DNA from: Halorubellus salinus
Lineage (GTDB): Archaea > Halobacteriota > Halobacteria > Halobacteriales > Natrialbaceae
Direction of reading: 5' to 3'
DNA length: 64,000 nt
Assembly (NCBI RefSeq): GCF_020567525.1
Contig: NZ_JAJCVI010000005.1
Span: forward strand, 1 to 64,000
Under the pieces are notes generated by a model. The model was not told the origin of the DNA, searched no databases, and worked only from the letters and a program-made list of their open reading frames with translations. The number at the start of each line of letters is the position of its first letter. Position 1 is the stretch's first letter. The translations under genes and the position numbers were made by a program. This document shows positions 35,009 to 44,367 of this stretch, piece by piece.

Positions 35009-36760
35009 TTACATCGAGTCGGGTGCGGCGACGCCGAGGAGCCCGAGTGCGTTCGCGATGGTGTTCCGTGCGGCGGCGACGAGCGCGACCCGTGCCGCGC
35101 GCACCTCGGGGTCGTCCTCGCTGAGGACGGGGCACTCGCGGTAGAACGCGTTGAACGTCTCCGCGAACTCGCGCGTGTACGTCGCGACGTTGTGCGGTTC
35201 CAGTGCGTCCGCCGAGGCTTCGACGACCGCGGGGAATCGCGCGATCGTCCGCAGGAGGTCGTGCGCTTCCTCGCGTTCGAGCGCGCTCGCGTCGAACGCG
35301 GGAACCTCGTCGACCTCGTCGAGGATCCCACAGGTGCGGGCGTGGACGTACTGGACGTACGGCGCGCTCTGGGCTTCGAAGTCGAGTGCGCGATCCCACT
35401 CGAACGTGATCGTCTTCGTCAGTTGCTTCGAGATGATGTCGTAGCGGACCGCGCCGATACCGACCTGGTGCGCGATGTGGTCGACGTCCTCGTCGGTGAG
35501 GTCGTCGTCGCGGATGCGATCCTCCATGCGGTCCTCGACCTCCTGGCGCGCACGGTCGACGGCTTCGTCGAGCAGGTCGTCGAGGTCGACGCCGGTGCCT
35601 TCGCGCGTCGACATCCCGAGGCCGCCGGGGAGGTTCACCCACGAGAAGATGACGTTCTCCAGCTGGCTCGTGTCGTTCCCCAGCAGGTCGAGGGTCGTCT
35701 GCAGTTGCTCGGCCTGGAGCTTGTGGTCCTCGCCGAGGACGGTGACCGCGCGGTCGTAGTTCTCGAACTTCCACTCGTGGTGCGCGAGGTCCCGGGTCGT
35801 GTACAGGCTCGTGTCGTCCGACCGCAGGAACACCATGTTCTTCTCGATGCCGTGCGGGGTGAGGTCGAGCTGCCAGGCGTCCTCCTCGTACACCGCTTCG
35901 TCGAGTTCCTTCAGACGGGCGACGAGGTCGTCGGTCGAGCCGTCGAACATGAACCGCGACTCCTTGACGAACTCGTCGAACTCCGCGGGTAGGCGCGCGA
36001 GGCACTCGCGCATCCCCGACAGCACCTGGTCGACGACCTCGGTGACGCGGTCGTGGACGTCCTCGTCGCCCGCCTCCAGGCCCTGCATGATCGCTTGAAT
36101 CTCGGCTTCGGCTGCCTCGACCTCGTCGGCCGGGCCGTCCTCGAGGAACGCGTTCCCCTTGCGGTAGTACCGGACGAGGTCGTACTCGATGCGGTCGCGC
36201 TCGGGCTCGCCCTCGAGGTCCTCCTCGTCGAAGTGCTCGTACGCCCACGTGAACACGGCCATCTGGCGGCCGGCGTCGTTCACGTAGTAGTGGCGGTCGA
36301 CGTCGTACCCCGCGAAGTCGAGGACGTTCGCGACCGCGTCCCCGACGATGGGGTTGCGGGCACGCCCGACGTGAACGGGGCCGGTCGGGTTCGCGCTCGT
36401 GTGTTCGACGACGGCGGACTCGCCGGTGTCCTCGAGTCGTCCGTAATCGTCGGCCTGGCCGGCGTCGAGCGTCCCGGCGTAGTACGCGTCGCTCGGCAGG
36501 AAGTTCACGTACGGGCCCTGGGTCGTGATGGCGGCGACGTACTCGATGTCGTCGGCGTCGAGCGCGTCCGCGACCTCCGCGGCGACCTGCGGCGGCGGTG
36601 CACCGGCCTCGCTCGCCAGTCGGAACGCGACGCTCGAGGCGAGAACGGCGTCGACGTCTTCCGGCGGTTCCTCGATTCCGAGGTCGTCGGTCGGATAGTC
36701 GAGGGTCGCGAGCGCGTCCGCGAGCGCCTCCTCGACCGCCGACCGCAGTGTCAGGAACAT
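35009..36760 (-). CDS. argS: Arginyl-tRNA synthetase
   Basis: It charges tRNA-Arg with arginine. It has 583 residues, a normal length for class Ia ArgRS. The N-terminal Add-1 domain is followed by the HIGH-like motif [13 protein letters not shown] near residue 125, the KMSKS-like stretch [13 protein letters not shown] near 385, and the helical anticodon-binding domain ([29 protein letters not shown] onward). A TTTAGGCG box near 36784 lies about 26 bases upstream. The last residues are PDSM. It is convergent with the small membrane protein at 34663. Confidence 0.96.
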   Translation of the reverse strand: MFLTLRSAVEEALADALATLDYPTDDLGIEEPPEDVDAVLASSVAFRLASEAGAPPPQVAAEVADALDADDIEYVAAITTQGPYVNFLPSDAYYAGTLDAGQADDYGRLEDTGESAVVEHTSANPTGPVHVGRARNPIVGDAVANVLDFAGYDVDRHYYVNDAGRQMAVFTWAYEHFDEEDLEGEPERDRIEYDLVRYYRKGNAFLEDGPADEVEAAEAEIQAIMQGLEAGDEDVHDRVTEVVDQVLSGMRECLARLPAEFDEFVKESRFMFDGSTDDLVARLKELDEAVYEEDAWQLDLTPHGIEKNMVFLRSDDTSLYTTRDLAHHEWKFENYDRAVTVLGEDHKLQAEQLQTTLDLLGNDTSQLENVIFSWVNLPGGLGMSTREGTGVDLDDLLDEAVDRARQEVEDRMEDRIRDDDLTDEDVDHIAHQVGIGAVRYDIISKQLTKTITFEWDRALDFEAQSAPYVQYVHARTCGILDEVDEVPAFDASALEREEAHDLLRTIARFPAVVEASADALEPHNVATYTREFAETFNAFYRECPVLSEDDPEVRAARVALVAAARNTIANALGLLGVAAPDSM

Positions 36761-36834
36761 ACCCTCCGGTTCCCCGCCGTCGCCTAAAGGGGTTACTGAA
36801 CGGCGTGCACACCCGCTTGCGGGAGCGCTGGGAG

Positions 36835-38202
36835 TCAGTCCTGCACGTCCAGGTTCGGTGTCGGATCGTCGTCGGACCGTGACCCGGTCGCCTCGGACGC
36901 GTCCGCGTCGTCGCTGGGTCGTGCGTCGACCGTGTTGGCGACGGTTCCGGCGTCGTCACCGGGGTCGTCGAAGCTCGCGGGGTCGTCGAGGAGGTCACGC
37001 CCGTCGTCGGTCTGGTCGAGGACGGCGTCGGGGTCGTGGGCGTCGGCGTCGCCGAACGGGAGGTCCTCGGCGTCGGCCGCTTCGGCGGTCGGCGCCGCCG
37101 CGTCTGACGGGTTCGTCCTCGCGAGTGCGTCGTCCGTCTCGCCGTAGGGGTCCACTGGTGGCTCGTAGACGTACAGTAGGTCGCCGTGGACGACCGCGTA
37201 CTCGTCGCGGTCGCGGTCGTGGACGACGCGTTCGCCCGCGTCGATGGCGACGTCCGCGAGCCCCGCGAGCGAATCGACGACGACGCTGGGGCGCTCCAAC
37301 GCGGCTGCCGGCAGTCGCCCGTCCGTTATCCAGTCGGCGTAGTCCGCGCGGTCCTCGTGGTACGCGAGATACTCGAGTTCCGCACCGTCGACCGCGAGAG
37401 CGCCGCTGCGTCGGAGGACGTGGACGGTGAGCGCGCCGAAGAGTCCAAGAACGAGCGCGAGCGGGCCGCCGACAGCGCGTGCCGCGCTCGGCGGGTCCGC
37501 GACCGTCGTCGTTGCCGTGTGGTTGAACGCGACCGACCGCGGGTCGTCGTCGACGCGGTAGACGCTCCCTTCGGTCGTCACCGGGAGGACGAACGACAGC
37601 GTCTCGGTCCCGTTCGCGCTCTCGCGGTCGACGGTGACGTCGAACACGACCCGCGTCTGGACGGACCCGGGTGCGCCGAGGCGCGCGCTCTCGTTGCGTG
37701 CCTCCGCGAGGGTCCGCGAGACGTTCACGGCGAACGGCACGGTCGTTCGGTCTCCGGGTACGAGCGTCGTCGCGTTCGACCCGAGCGACCGGACGTCGCG
37801 CCAGTACACCGTCCGGTCTTCGGTCTCGCGCTCGCTCGAGACGCTCTCGACGACGAGTCGACGCGAGACGTGCACGGTCGCCGGTGCGTCCGCGCCCGCG
37901 TACCGGAGCGAGAGACGACCCCGCAGGGTCGGCATCACGCGAGAGAAGTAGACGCTCCGGTTGTGGACCGTCGCTCCCGGCTCGAACGTCGTCGTGTTCG
38001 CGCCCTCGTGGACGGTCGCCCGGTGCGCGAACGACCCGTCGACGCGGAACTCTTCGACGGTCCGCTCGACCTGCCGCTCGTCCGTCGAGGCGTGTGCGTC
38101 GTACGCGACGACGCCGCCGACGGCGGCGACCGCGAGCGCTGCGACGAGCAGCACCGTCGCGTACTCGTCGAGCACCGCGCGCGTCCGAACCCCCTCGATC
38201 AT
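36835..38202 (-). CDS. DUF5305-like two-span membrane protein
   Basis: The protein has 455 residues from the ATG at 38202 ([15 protein letters not shown]). An N-terminal membrane segment ([16 protein letters not shown]) is followed by an exterior strand-rich domain of about 230 residues ([22 protein letters not shown] and [16 protein letters not shown]). Next come a second membrane segment ([19 protein letters not shown]) and a long acidic cytoplasmic tail. I take the family to be DUF5305, a frequent neighbour of haloarchaeal SipW-like signal peptidases. It is the last gene of the five-gene minus-strand cluster, 41 bases after the signal peptidase gene. Its job in the cluster is unknown. Confidence 0.8.
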   Translation of the reverse strand: MIEGVRTRAVLDEYATVLLVAALAVAAVGGVVAYDAHASTDERQVERTVEEFRVDGSFAHRATVHEGANTTTFEPGATVHNRSVYFSRVMPTLRGRLSLRYAGADAPATVHVSRRLVVESVSSERETEDRTVYWRDVRSLGSNATTLVPGDRTTVPFAVNVSRTLAEARNESARLGAPGSVQTRVVFDVTVDRESANGTETLSFVLPVTTEGSVYRVDDDPRSVAFNHTATTTVADPPSAARAVGGPLALVLGLFGALTVHVLRRSGALAVDGAELEYLAYHEDRADYADWITDGRLPAAALERPSVVVDSLAGLADVAIDAGERVVHDRDRDEYAVVHGDLLYVYEPPVDPYGETDDALARTNPSDAAAPTAEAADAEDLPFGDADAHDPDAVLDQTDDGRDLLDDPASFDDPGDDAGTVANTVDARPSDDADASEATGSRSDDDPTPNLDVQD

Positions 38203-38243
38203 GGTTGTACGTTGTCGTTTTTCATGGTATGTGTGGTGCCTGA

Positions 38244-39392
38244 TTATCGATACAACCGCCGCAGTCGGCGTTTGAGCGACAGATCGACGGGGAGCGTCCG
38301 CGCGGGCGCCAGCCGCAGGCGACCGCGGACGCGACCAAACACGGAGCGAGCGAGCACGAACGCCACGAGTCCGAGTACCGCGTCGACCGCGCCCCGGGCC
38401 ACCCACGGGTCGACCGCGTGGAGGCGCCGTATCGTCGACGCGGGTAGCACGCCGACGTACCGGTGCTGGACCACGCGCGCCTCGTACCGGCCCGTCGTCG
38501 AGGGCGCGTTCACCGTCGCGTTCACCGTCGCGTTCGACCGTGGTCCGAGCACGACTGTCCCGTCCACGACCGTCGTCGCCCCACCGGGCGCCGAGAGGAC
38601 GGCGACGCTCGGGACGAAACCCGGGTTCGAGAGCGAGAGCGAGACTGTCCGCGACTCGCCGGCCTCGATTCCACCGCGGACGCGCTCGTCGGGCGCAACG
38701 CTGTCGTAGGGAACGGCGGTCGCTCCGCTGGACAGCAGCATCGTCGCCGTGGCGACGCCGACGACGACGAAGACGATGCCCGCGACGAGCACGCTCACGC
38801 GGTATCCGTCGTCGCGGCGATCCGAACGCCTCTCCGATCGCGTTCCGCTGGACTCCGCGAGCAGTTCGTCGAGCACGAGAACGGTTCCCGCGACGACGAC
38901 GAGTATCGCGGCCAGTTGCCCGGGGTCGTCCATCCCGAGCAGCGACGCGAACGCGTCGAAGACGCCGCGCATCGCGGCCACGATACCACCGAATCCCGGG
39001 ACGACCAGAACCGAGCCTCCGGGCGCGGCCGCGACGGCGACCACGCGGTCGCGGGCGACCAGCGGCGCACCTCCCTGTTGGTCCGTGAACGCGTTCGCGT
39101 CTCCACGAGTCACGAACCCGTCGTCGGTCTCGTCCACGACCCGATGCGTCGTCAGCCGTCCGTTCGGCTCCCGGAACGTCACGACGTCTCCAGGTTCGAC
39201 GTCGCCGGCGACCGGCGCCGGAACCGCGACGAATCCGTCACCGGGTTCGAGCGTCGGTTCCATGCTTCCGGTCTCGACGAACGCGAGCCCTATCGGCTGT
39301 CCGAACGCACTCCCGAGGACGACCACCGCGACCAGGAGGAGCGACCCGAACCAGAGTGTCGAACGGAGTCGACCGGTGACAGTGGTCGTCAT
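38244..39392 (-). CDS. SipW-like type I signal peptidase with extra membrane domain
   Basis: This is an S26-family protease of the archaeal/ER (SipW) type, which cuts signal peptides on the outer face. It has 382 residues. The catalytic Ser is in ETGSMEPTLEPGD near residue 43. The His that replaces the bacterial Lys is in LTTHRVVDE near 82. The downstream acidic motif is GDANAFTD. After the catalytic domain come further membrane segments and a strand-rich exterior domain (ESRTVSLSLSNPGFVPSVAVL), not part of minimal SipW. Its neighbour is a DUF1102 protein, so it is likely a dedicated peptidase for that substrate. Confidence 0.9.
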   Translation of the reverse strand: MTTTVTGRLRSTLWFGSLLLVAVVVLGSAFGQPIGLAFVETGSMEPTLEPGDGFVAVPAPVAGDVEPGDVVTFREPNGRLTTHRVVDETDDGFVTRGDANAFTDQQGGAPLVARDRVVAVAAAPGGSVLVVPGFGGIVAAMRGVFDAFASLLGMDDPGQLAAILVVVAGTVLVLDELLAESSGTRSERRSDRRDDGYRVSVLVAGIVFVVVGVATATMLLSSGATAVPYDSVAPDERVRGGIEAGESRTVSLSLSNPGFVPSVAVLSAPGGATTVVDGTVVLGPRSNATVNATVNAPSTTGRYEARVVQHRYVGVLPASTIRRLHAVDPWVARGAVDAVLGLVAFVLARSVFGRVRGRLRLAPARTLPVDLSLKRRLRRLYR

Positions 39393-39443
39393 CGAGAGAG
39401 GTGGTGTTGGGAGTGTGGACGGCAGTGGTGGTGGGGTGGTCCG

Positions 39444-40010
39444 TCAGACGACCGTCCGCTTGACGTGGACGATGAACTCGTCGTCCTCGTCGAACAGCGA
39501 CGACAGGTCGTCGCCGGGACCGAGGTTGCTGTTGCGGAGGTCGACCTCCACGCCGACGGGCACCGACGACGGGTAGTTCGGGTTGTCGCCGTCGATGAGG
39601 ACTGCTTCTCCTTCGTTGTTGATGCTGCCCGTGTTCGTGAAGAAGCTGAGCCGGTTGCTCGGCGATTCGATCCAGATCTTGTAGACCTGAAGGTTGTTCC
39701 CCGAGTTGTTCTGGTTCTCTATCGTGAACGCGCTCCGGAACGTCGTCACGGAGTCGGGATTCAGGCCGTTCCCGTCGCCGATGTTCCCGAAGTCGAGCTC
39801 GACTTCACCGTCGTCGTAGGTGACGAACTGCGCGTGATGTCCGGCACCACCGTCGTTCGGCTTGATCGCGACGTACGCGTTCTTGTCGGAGGCGACCCGG
39901 CCGGTGAGTCCGCGCTCGCCTTCCATCGTGGTGACCGCGCCCGTGCCGACCGCGGCCGTTCCTCCTGCGAACAGTGCGCCTGCGCCGATGATGAACTTGC
40001 GTCGTTCCAT
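39444..40010 (-). CDS. DUF1102/TasA-like exported protein, candidate filament subunit
   Basis: The protein has 188 residues from the ATG at 40010. The signal begins MERRKFIIGAGALFAGGTAAVG. It has twin Arg and could use Tat or Sec. The mature domain is strand-rich, with KNAYVAIKPND, ELDFGNIGDGNGLNPDS and TTFRSAFTIENQNNS, the features I associate with the DUF1102 family. That family is related to TasA and camelysin, which form secreted fibres in Bacillus. TasA-like archaeal bundling pili are known in Pyrobaculum. Placed directly before a SipW-like peptidase, it is the likely structural subunit. Confidence 0.8.
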   Translation of the reverse strand: MERRKFIIGAGALFAGGTAAVGTGAVTTMEGERGLTGRVASDKNAYVAIKPNDGGAGHHAQFVTYDDGEVELDFGNIGDGNGLNPDSVTTFRSAFTIENQNNSGNNLQVYKIWIESPSNRLSFFTNTGSINNEGEAVLIDGDNPNYPSSVPVGVEVDLRNSNLGPGDDLSSLFDEDDEFIVHVKRTVV

Positions 40011-40047
40011 AGTTGTCCCCCCTTCGTGGGGCAATTGCCACTCGGTT

Positions 40048-40106
40048 CCATACCCACAATTACATGAGGTGACTGTGGGGAACAAAGGCGGGCATTGTGG
40101 GTGCTA
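40048..40106. promoter_or_regulatory. Inverted repeat between the exported-protein gene and the TasA-like gene
   Basis: ACCCACAAT (40052-40060) and ATTGTGGGT (40094-40102) pair perfectly. With a two-base insertion the arms extend to CCATACCCACAAT. The spacer is 33 bases. The structure begins at the stop of the upstream gene and lies about 40-90 bases before the TasA-like ATG. Confidence 0.6.
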
Positions 40107-40859
40107 TGGCAGCCGTTGCACGACCGTAATCGCGGTATTCGGGTGATCTATCGCTGGTTCGGCGCCACGGCCGAGCTGACGTCGGGGCCTCGTCTCGAGC
40201 CGCGACACGGCGACGGTGGGTGCGGTCAATCCGGTCGCGGCGGTCGTCGATTCGTCCGCATCGGTCGTCGAGTCGTCCGTATCGGTCGTCGAGTCGTTCC
40301 CGTCGGTCGTCGAGTCGTTCCCGCCGGTCGTCGTCGAGGCGGTCTCCGCATCGCGTTCACCGTCGGTATGGTCCGTTACGCTCCCGCAGACCACGTCGAC
40401 GTCCATGCGGATGGTGGTCTCGACGTCGCCGTGCACGGCGGACACCTGAAGGACGACCGGAACGGACACGCGGCCGGTTCGACCGCGGCAGTCGACGGCG
40501 GCCCGCACCGGTACGACGTCACCGTGAGCGACGCCGGTGGTACCACCGTCGACTGCCACCCGGCTCCCCGCCCGGTGAGCGACGCTGACGTCGACCGGCC
40601 CGGACGTGAAACCGTTCCGGACGACGAGCAGCCGAACAGCGTCCTGTCCGCCCACGACCGGTTTCTCGCCGGCGTACTTCGGTGGTTCCGGCGAGGCCCC
40701 ACCGGGGTCCCAGACGCTGACGTGTGCGTCCTCGTTGGTCGCGACGTCGAACGCTATCGACCGGTCGATCGACGCCACGCTCACCGAGCCAGTCGGTGCG
40801 AGCATCACGACCACCCCGACTGCGACCACGAGCGCGAGGATCCATCGTCGCACGGTCAC
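40104..40859 (-). CDS. Exported protein with Thr/Ser/Asp-rich linker
   Basis: The protein has 251 residues. The signal peptide (MTVRRWILALVVAVGVVVML) is followed by a beta-rich domain of about 140 residues (SIAFDVATNEDAHVSVWDPG and GFTSGPVDVSVAHRAGS), a repeated NDSTTDGNDSTTD linker likely to carry sugars, and a basic end. It resembles haloarchaeal accessory surface proteins found beside DUF1102 genes, but I recognise no named domain. It overlaps the upstream HTH gene by four bases and precedes the TasA-like gene, so it may be a minor or tip component of the same structure. Confidence 0.7.
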   Translation of the reverse strand: MTVRRWILALVVAVGVVVMLAPTGSVSVASIDRSIAFDVATNEDAHVSVWDPGGASPEPPKYAGEKPVVGGQDAVRLLVVRNGFTSGPVDVSVAHRAGSRVAVDGGTTGVAHGDVVPVRAAVDCRGRTGRVSVPVVLQVSAVHGDVETTIRMDVDVVCGSVTDHTDGERDAETASTTTGGNDSTTDGNDSTTDTDDSTTDADESTTAATGLTAPTVAVSRLETRPRRQLGRGAEPAIDHPNTAITVVQRLP

Positions 40860-41449
40860 TCACCCCTGATTTCCGGTGGTTTCTCTCGTTCGCCGAGGCG
40901 GTTGGCGCCCTGATAGTAGTGGTTCGCGCACGCGGACACGAGAACCACGATGGAGAGGAACACGGCCGCCGCGACGTCCGGGACGCTCGCGAACGGGCCG
41001 ACGTTCAGGGCCGTGATCGCGGTGACGGCCGCGCCGAGCGCGCCGATGCCGAGGTAGTACTCGCTCCAGGGGACGTCGCGGCCGTCGACGAGTTCGAGGT
41101 AGACGTCGAGGTCCGCCGCGCGGTCGGTCAGCCAGACGTCCCTGCGTTCGGTCTCGACGAGCCCGACGTCGTCGAGCTCCGGGACGTGCGTCTGCTGGAG
41201 CGCGTTGTAGACGCGGCGGCGTTGCTTGGACGTCACCGCGTTCGTCGACACGTCGTTCTCCCAGGCCGCGATCTGCGTGGCGAGGTCGCCGACGTCCACT
41301 GGCGCGTCGGCGCGCTTGAGGTAGTGGATGGCGAACCGACGGCGCTGGTTCCGGAGGACGTGGAAGAGTTCGTCGCGCGTCGGCTCGGTGGACTCCCCGC
41401 GTGGGCCGAGTGTCGATGCGGTCGTCGTGTCCTTCGTGGTTGTACTCAT
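40856..41449 (-). CDS. DUF7344-type winged-helix membrane protein
   Basis: The protein has 197 residues from the ATG at 41449 (MSTTTKDTTTAST). Residues about 30-125 are a winged helix (DELFHVLRNQRRRFAIHYLKR, VYNALQQTHVPELDDVGLVE). Two membrane segments follow (YYLGIGALGAAVTAITAL and AAVFLSIVVLVSACANHYY). It is first in the five-gene minus-strand cluster and overlaps the next gene by four bases. It is a likely membrane-bound regulator of the cluster. A paralogue is encoded divergently at 41921. Confidence 0.82.
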   Translation of the reverse strand: MSTTTKDTTTASTLGPRGESTEPTRDELFHVLRNQRRRFAIHYLKRADAPVDVGDLATQIAAWENDVSTNAVTSKQRRRVYNALQQTHVPELDDVGLVETERRDVWLTDRAADLDVYLELVDGRDVPWSEYYLGIGALGAAVTAITALNVGPFASVPDVAAAVFLSIVVLVSACANHYYQGANRLGEREKPPEIRGE

Positions 41450-41920
41450 GCGTACGTGTACCCCCGTGGTCGAGTCGATGCCCTCTCTCACCGGGAGGGC
41501 GCGTCAGCGTCCGTAGTCGGTAGGTATGTGTAACCAAAACACATCGAACCACATTGTTAGACAGTGCAAACTAGCCCGTCGGGTGTGCTTGCGGTCGAGC
41601 AATCGGTCATCGCGGTCCGTACCCGGGCGCTCCTCGGCGTCGCGCGAGCCACCGGCGCGCGTCGACGGTGCGCGTCGGTGACGACCCCGGTCGCCCGGTC
41701 GTTGACGGGTTGAACGCGCCTCGACGCGCCGGTTCTCGCGAGCACGTGGAACGCCATGTCGACCCTCGTTCGAACGTAAGTCGTCCATAATCGTCGAAAA
41801 CCGGTTTTCAAGCGTCACTATCTAGATAGTATTCCACCATATCGGGCCGGAACTTGTGTGGTAAAGTCATACAACTAAGCCGGCCCGGGTACGTTGTACT
41901 TCCGTCCGGGGGGACATTCG
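41450..41920. promoter_or_regulatory. Divergent control region with two dyads
   Basis: This stretch lies between two divergent HTH genes. ATGTGT and ACACAT flank a 7-base spacer at 41526-41544. ACTATCTAGATAGT at 41817-41830 is a perfect 14-bp palindrome. No gene is convincing here; the frames that exist are Arg-rich. Confidence 0.5.
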
Positions 41921-42535
41921 ATGAGCAAAGCAACAGAGACTGGGGGAGTTGAGACGCCCACGTCGTCCGACGACGACGGGACGATCGTGGACGAACCACC
42001 GACTGACGCTACGGGGGAACCGAGCGACGACGAGGTCTTCGAGTTACTGGCGAACCAGCGTCGACGGTTCGTCCTGCACTACCTGCGGCGACGGCCCGAC
42101 GAGTGCGTGTCGCTGTCGACGCTCTCGGAGGCCGTCGCGGGCTGGGAGCACGGCGTCGACGCGGCGGACCTCGACTACCGGGAGCGAAAGAGCGTCCGGA
42201 ACTCGCTGCACCAGTTCCATCTCCCGAAGCTCGACGAGGCCGGGATCGTCGCGTACGACGCCGACATGGACGAGATATCGCTTCGCGACCCCGTCGTCGT
42301 GGACGCGTACCACGCGGTCGCGGGCGGCGACGACGCGGTCCCGTGGACGGCGTACGTGGTCGGTGCGGGCGCGGGCGCGGTCGGCGTGCTCGTGCTCGCA
42401 GCGGCCGGCGTCGTCGAGGGGGTCGTCGCCTGGGCGCTCGCGGTGCTCGCGGCGGTCGCGGTGACGGCTGCGCACTACTACGGGCGAACGACGGGTCGGC
42501 ACGTCGACGGCCCGCCACCGGAGTGCCGCGAGTGA
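41921..42535 (+). CDS. DUF7344-type winged-helix membrane protein (paralogue)
   Basis: The protein has 204 residues from the ATG at 41921 (MSKATETGGVETP). The domain plan is the same as in the divergent gene: winged helix (DEVFELLANQRRRFVLHYLRRR, RNSLHQFHLPKLDEAGIVAYD) and then two membrane segments (VVGAGAGAVGVLVLAAAGVV and AWALAVLAAVAVTAAHYYG). The pair shares the NQRRRF and HYL motifs and probably arose by duplication. It may regulate the filament-type cluster next to it, through the palindromes between the genes. Confidence 0.8.
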   Translation: MSKATETGGVETPTSSDDDGTIVDEPPTDATGEPSDDEVFELLANQRRRFVLHYLRRRPDECVSLSTLSEAVAGWEHGVDAADLDYRERKSVRNSLHQFHLPKLDEAGIVAYDADMDEISLRDPVVVDAYHAVAGGDDAVPWTAYVVGAGAGAVGVLVLAAAGVVEGVVAWALAVLAAVAVTAAHYYGRTTGRHVDGPPPECRE

Positions 42536-42542
42536 GAGCGAG

Positions 42543-42654
42543 CCGATAGTCAGGCCACTCGGCTGTCGAACCGGTAGTCGGACGACCTGGCTATCGAACC
42601 GGTAGTCGGACGACCTGTCCGTCGAACCGATACTCAGGCCACTCGACTGTCGGG
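42543..42654. repeat. Four 28-bp tandem repeats
   Basis: Units start at 42543, 42571, 42599 and 42627 with CCGRTA-STC. The two inner units are nearly identical to each other, and the two outer ones match each other (GGCCACTCG core). The last unit contains the stop and final codons of the M50 protease gene, so the array seems to have grown out of that 3' end. There are no spacers, so it is not a CRISPR array. Confidence 0.8.
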
Positions 42655-43815
42655 GTCGTTCGCGGGTTCGGCGGTCGACCCGGTGAGCCGGCCGCTCTCC
42701 TGGATGACGTTGAACGCGGTGACGAGGTCGGTACGGGAGACCAGGCCGACGAGGTCGTCGTCCTCGATGACGAGGAGTCGGCCGACGTTGCTGCCCTGGA
42801 TCGTCTGGAGGGCGTCCATCGCCGCGGCGTTCGGTTCGATGGTCTTCAGTTCGGTCGTCATGACGTCGCCGACGGTGTACGCGTCGCGTTCGACGGGTTT
42901 GACGTCCTTCGCGTCCGCGAGCGTGACGACGCCGACGAGCGTGCCGTCGTCGAGCACCGGGTAACCGGTGTGGCGTTCGCGGAACATGCGGTCGACGAGT
43001 TCCGCGATGCTCGTCTCCGGCGTGACGGTGTGGAGGTGTTCGCGCGTGGTCATCACGTCCCCGACGGTGACGCCGTTGAACACCGCCTTCATCACGACCT
43101 GCTGGCTCTCGCCGCTCGCGCCGATGTAGATGAAGAACGCGATCCCGATCATCAGGAGTTGGCCGCTGAGCAGTCCGAACAGGCCCAGGAGGACGGCGAA
43201 CCCTTTGCCGACGCTCGCGGCGATCTGGGTCGCTTTCGCGTACGGGCGGTTCCGCGCGAGGAGTGCGCGGAGGACGCGCCCGCCGTCCATCGGGAATCCC
43301 GGTAGCATGTTGAACACGGCGAGCGCGACGTTCATGACGGCGAGGTACGCGACGACGAACGCGATGGCGGCGAGGCTCTGCGGGACGAGGAACGCGACGG
43401 CGGCGTACGCGAGGCCGCCGAGCGCGACCGAGACCGCTGGGCCGGCGATGGCGACCGCGAGCTCTTGCTTCCAGTCCTCTGGCATCTCCGAGAGCGACGC
43501 GATACCGCCGAAGATCCAGAGCGTGATGGAGTCGATGGTGTACCCGTACCGCATCGCGGTCAGCGAGTGCCCGAGTTCGTGGAGGACGACGCTCGCGAAC
43601 AGGCCGATGGCTGCGGCGCTCCCGACGAGCCAGCGGACGTTCTGGCCCTCCAGCGCGCCGGCGTCGATGGCGACCTGCGGGAGCTGGTTGACGAGCTCGA
43701 CGGTGCTCGCGACCTGGCCCGCGATGAGGTACGCGAACAGCGGGAGGACGAGGAGGAAGGTCACGTCCAACTTGATCGGGATGCCGAACAGCGACCCGAT
43801 GCGGTAGCTTCGCAT
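42634..43815 (-). CDS. Site-2-type M50 metalloprotease with two CBS domains
   Basis: The protein has 393 residues from the ATG at 43815 (MRSYRIGSLFGIPIKLD). This intramembrane zinc protease has HELGH (VVLHELGHSLTAM) and the third ligand in FNMLPGFPMDGGRVLRALL. About six membrane segments are followed by a CBS pair (VGDVMTTREHLHTV and VGDVMTTELKTIEPN). Such proteins cut membrane-bound regulators, and the CBS pair senses nucleotides. A GATTTAAG box near 43840-43847 lies about 26-30 bases upstream on the minus strand. The 3' end lies within a 28-bp tandem repeat. Confidence 0.93.
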   Translation of the reverse strand: MRSYRIGSLFGIPIKLDVTFLLVLPLFAYLIAGQVASTVELVNQLPQVAIDAGALEGQNVRWLVGSAAAIGLFASVVLHELGHSLTAMRYGYTIDSITLWIFGGIASLSEMPEDWKQELAVAIAGPAVSVALGGLAYAAVAFLVPQSLAAIAFVVAYLAVMNVALAVFNMLPGFPMDGGRVLRALLARNRPYAKATQIAASVGKGFAVLLGLFGLLSGQLLMIGIAFFIYIGASGESQQVVMKAVFNGVTVGDVMTTREHLHTVTPETSIAELVDRMFRERHTGYPVLDDGTLVGVVTLADAKDVKPVERDAYTVGDVMTTELKTIEPNAAAMDALQTIQGSNVGRLLVIEDDDLVGLVSRTDLVTAFNVIQESGRLTGSTAEPANDPDSRVA

Positions 43816-43929
43816 ACTCGTACGTAGCAGTGGAAGGGGCTTAAATCGCCGGCCACGCTGGCGCGGCTGGCACACGAGCACTGTCTTCGACGACGCGGTT
43901 TGAAGTACGGTCGTGGCGAACGGTCGATC

Positions 43930-44310
43930 ATGACCGAGACGGGAGACGCGACGCCGGTGGTTCGACGCGCCGAGGCCGTCGAGTACGAGGCCGTGGACGC
44001 GGCCGATGGACTGGAGAAGGGCGTGCTCGTCGACGAGAGCGACGGCGCGCCGAACTTCGCGATGCGACGGTTCACGCTCGCGGCCGGGGCCGAGGTCCCC
44101 GAGCATACGAACGCGGTCGAGCACGAGCAGTACGTCCTCGAAGGCGAGTACGTGGTGGGTATCGACGACGAGGAGTACGCGGTCGAAGCGGGCGATTCGC
44201 TCCTCATCCCGGCGGGCACCGTGCACTGGTACCGGAACGAGAGCGACGAGCCGGGCGCGTTCATCTGCGTGGTTCCCAACGGCGACGACACCATCGAACT
44301 CGTCGAATAG
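43930..44310 (+). CDS. Cupin-domain protein
   Basis: The protein has 126 residues from the ATG at 43930 (MTETGDATPV). It is a single small beta-barrel with the two cupin motifs: motif 1 EHTNAVEHEQYVLEGE and motif 2 AGDSLLIPAGTVHWYRN. The His and Glu residues fit a metal site. The ligand or reaction cannot be told from sequence; many such proteins bind small sugars or act as isomerases or dioxygenases. It is divergent from the M50 protease gene. Confidence 0.85.
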   Translation: MTETGDATPVVRRAEAVEYEAVDAADGLEKGVLVDESDGAPNFAMRRFTLAAGAEVPEHTNAVEHEQYVLEGEYVVGIDDEEYAVEAGDSLLIPAGTVHWYRNESDEPGAFICVVPNGDDTIELVE

Positions 44311-44367
44311 GGTCGCTTGGCGGCTGACTGGCGCGGACTACGTTCGCGACCGGCACACTTTTGATTC

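Noticed and set aside
41557-41811. 84-codon minus-strand frame between the divergent HTH genes
   Set aside because: It is Arg/Ala/Thr-rich with no family, and it overlaps the probable control dyads and promoters.
42543-42654. Possible CRISPR-like array
   Set aside because: The 28-bp units are directly adjacent without spacers, and the last one is part of a gene. No cas genes are nearby.
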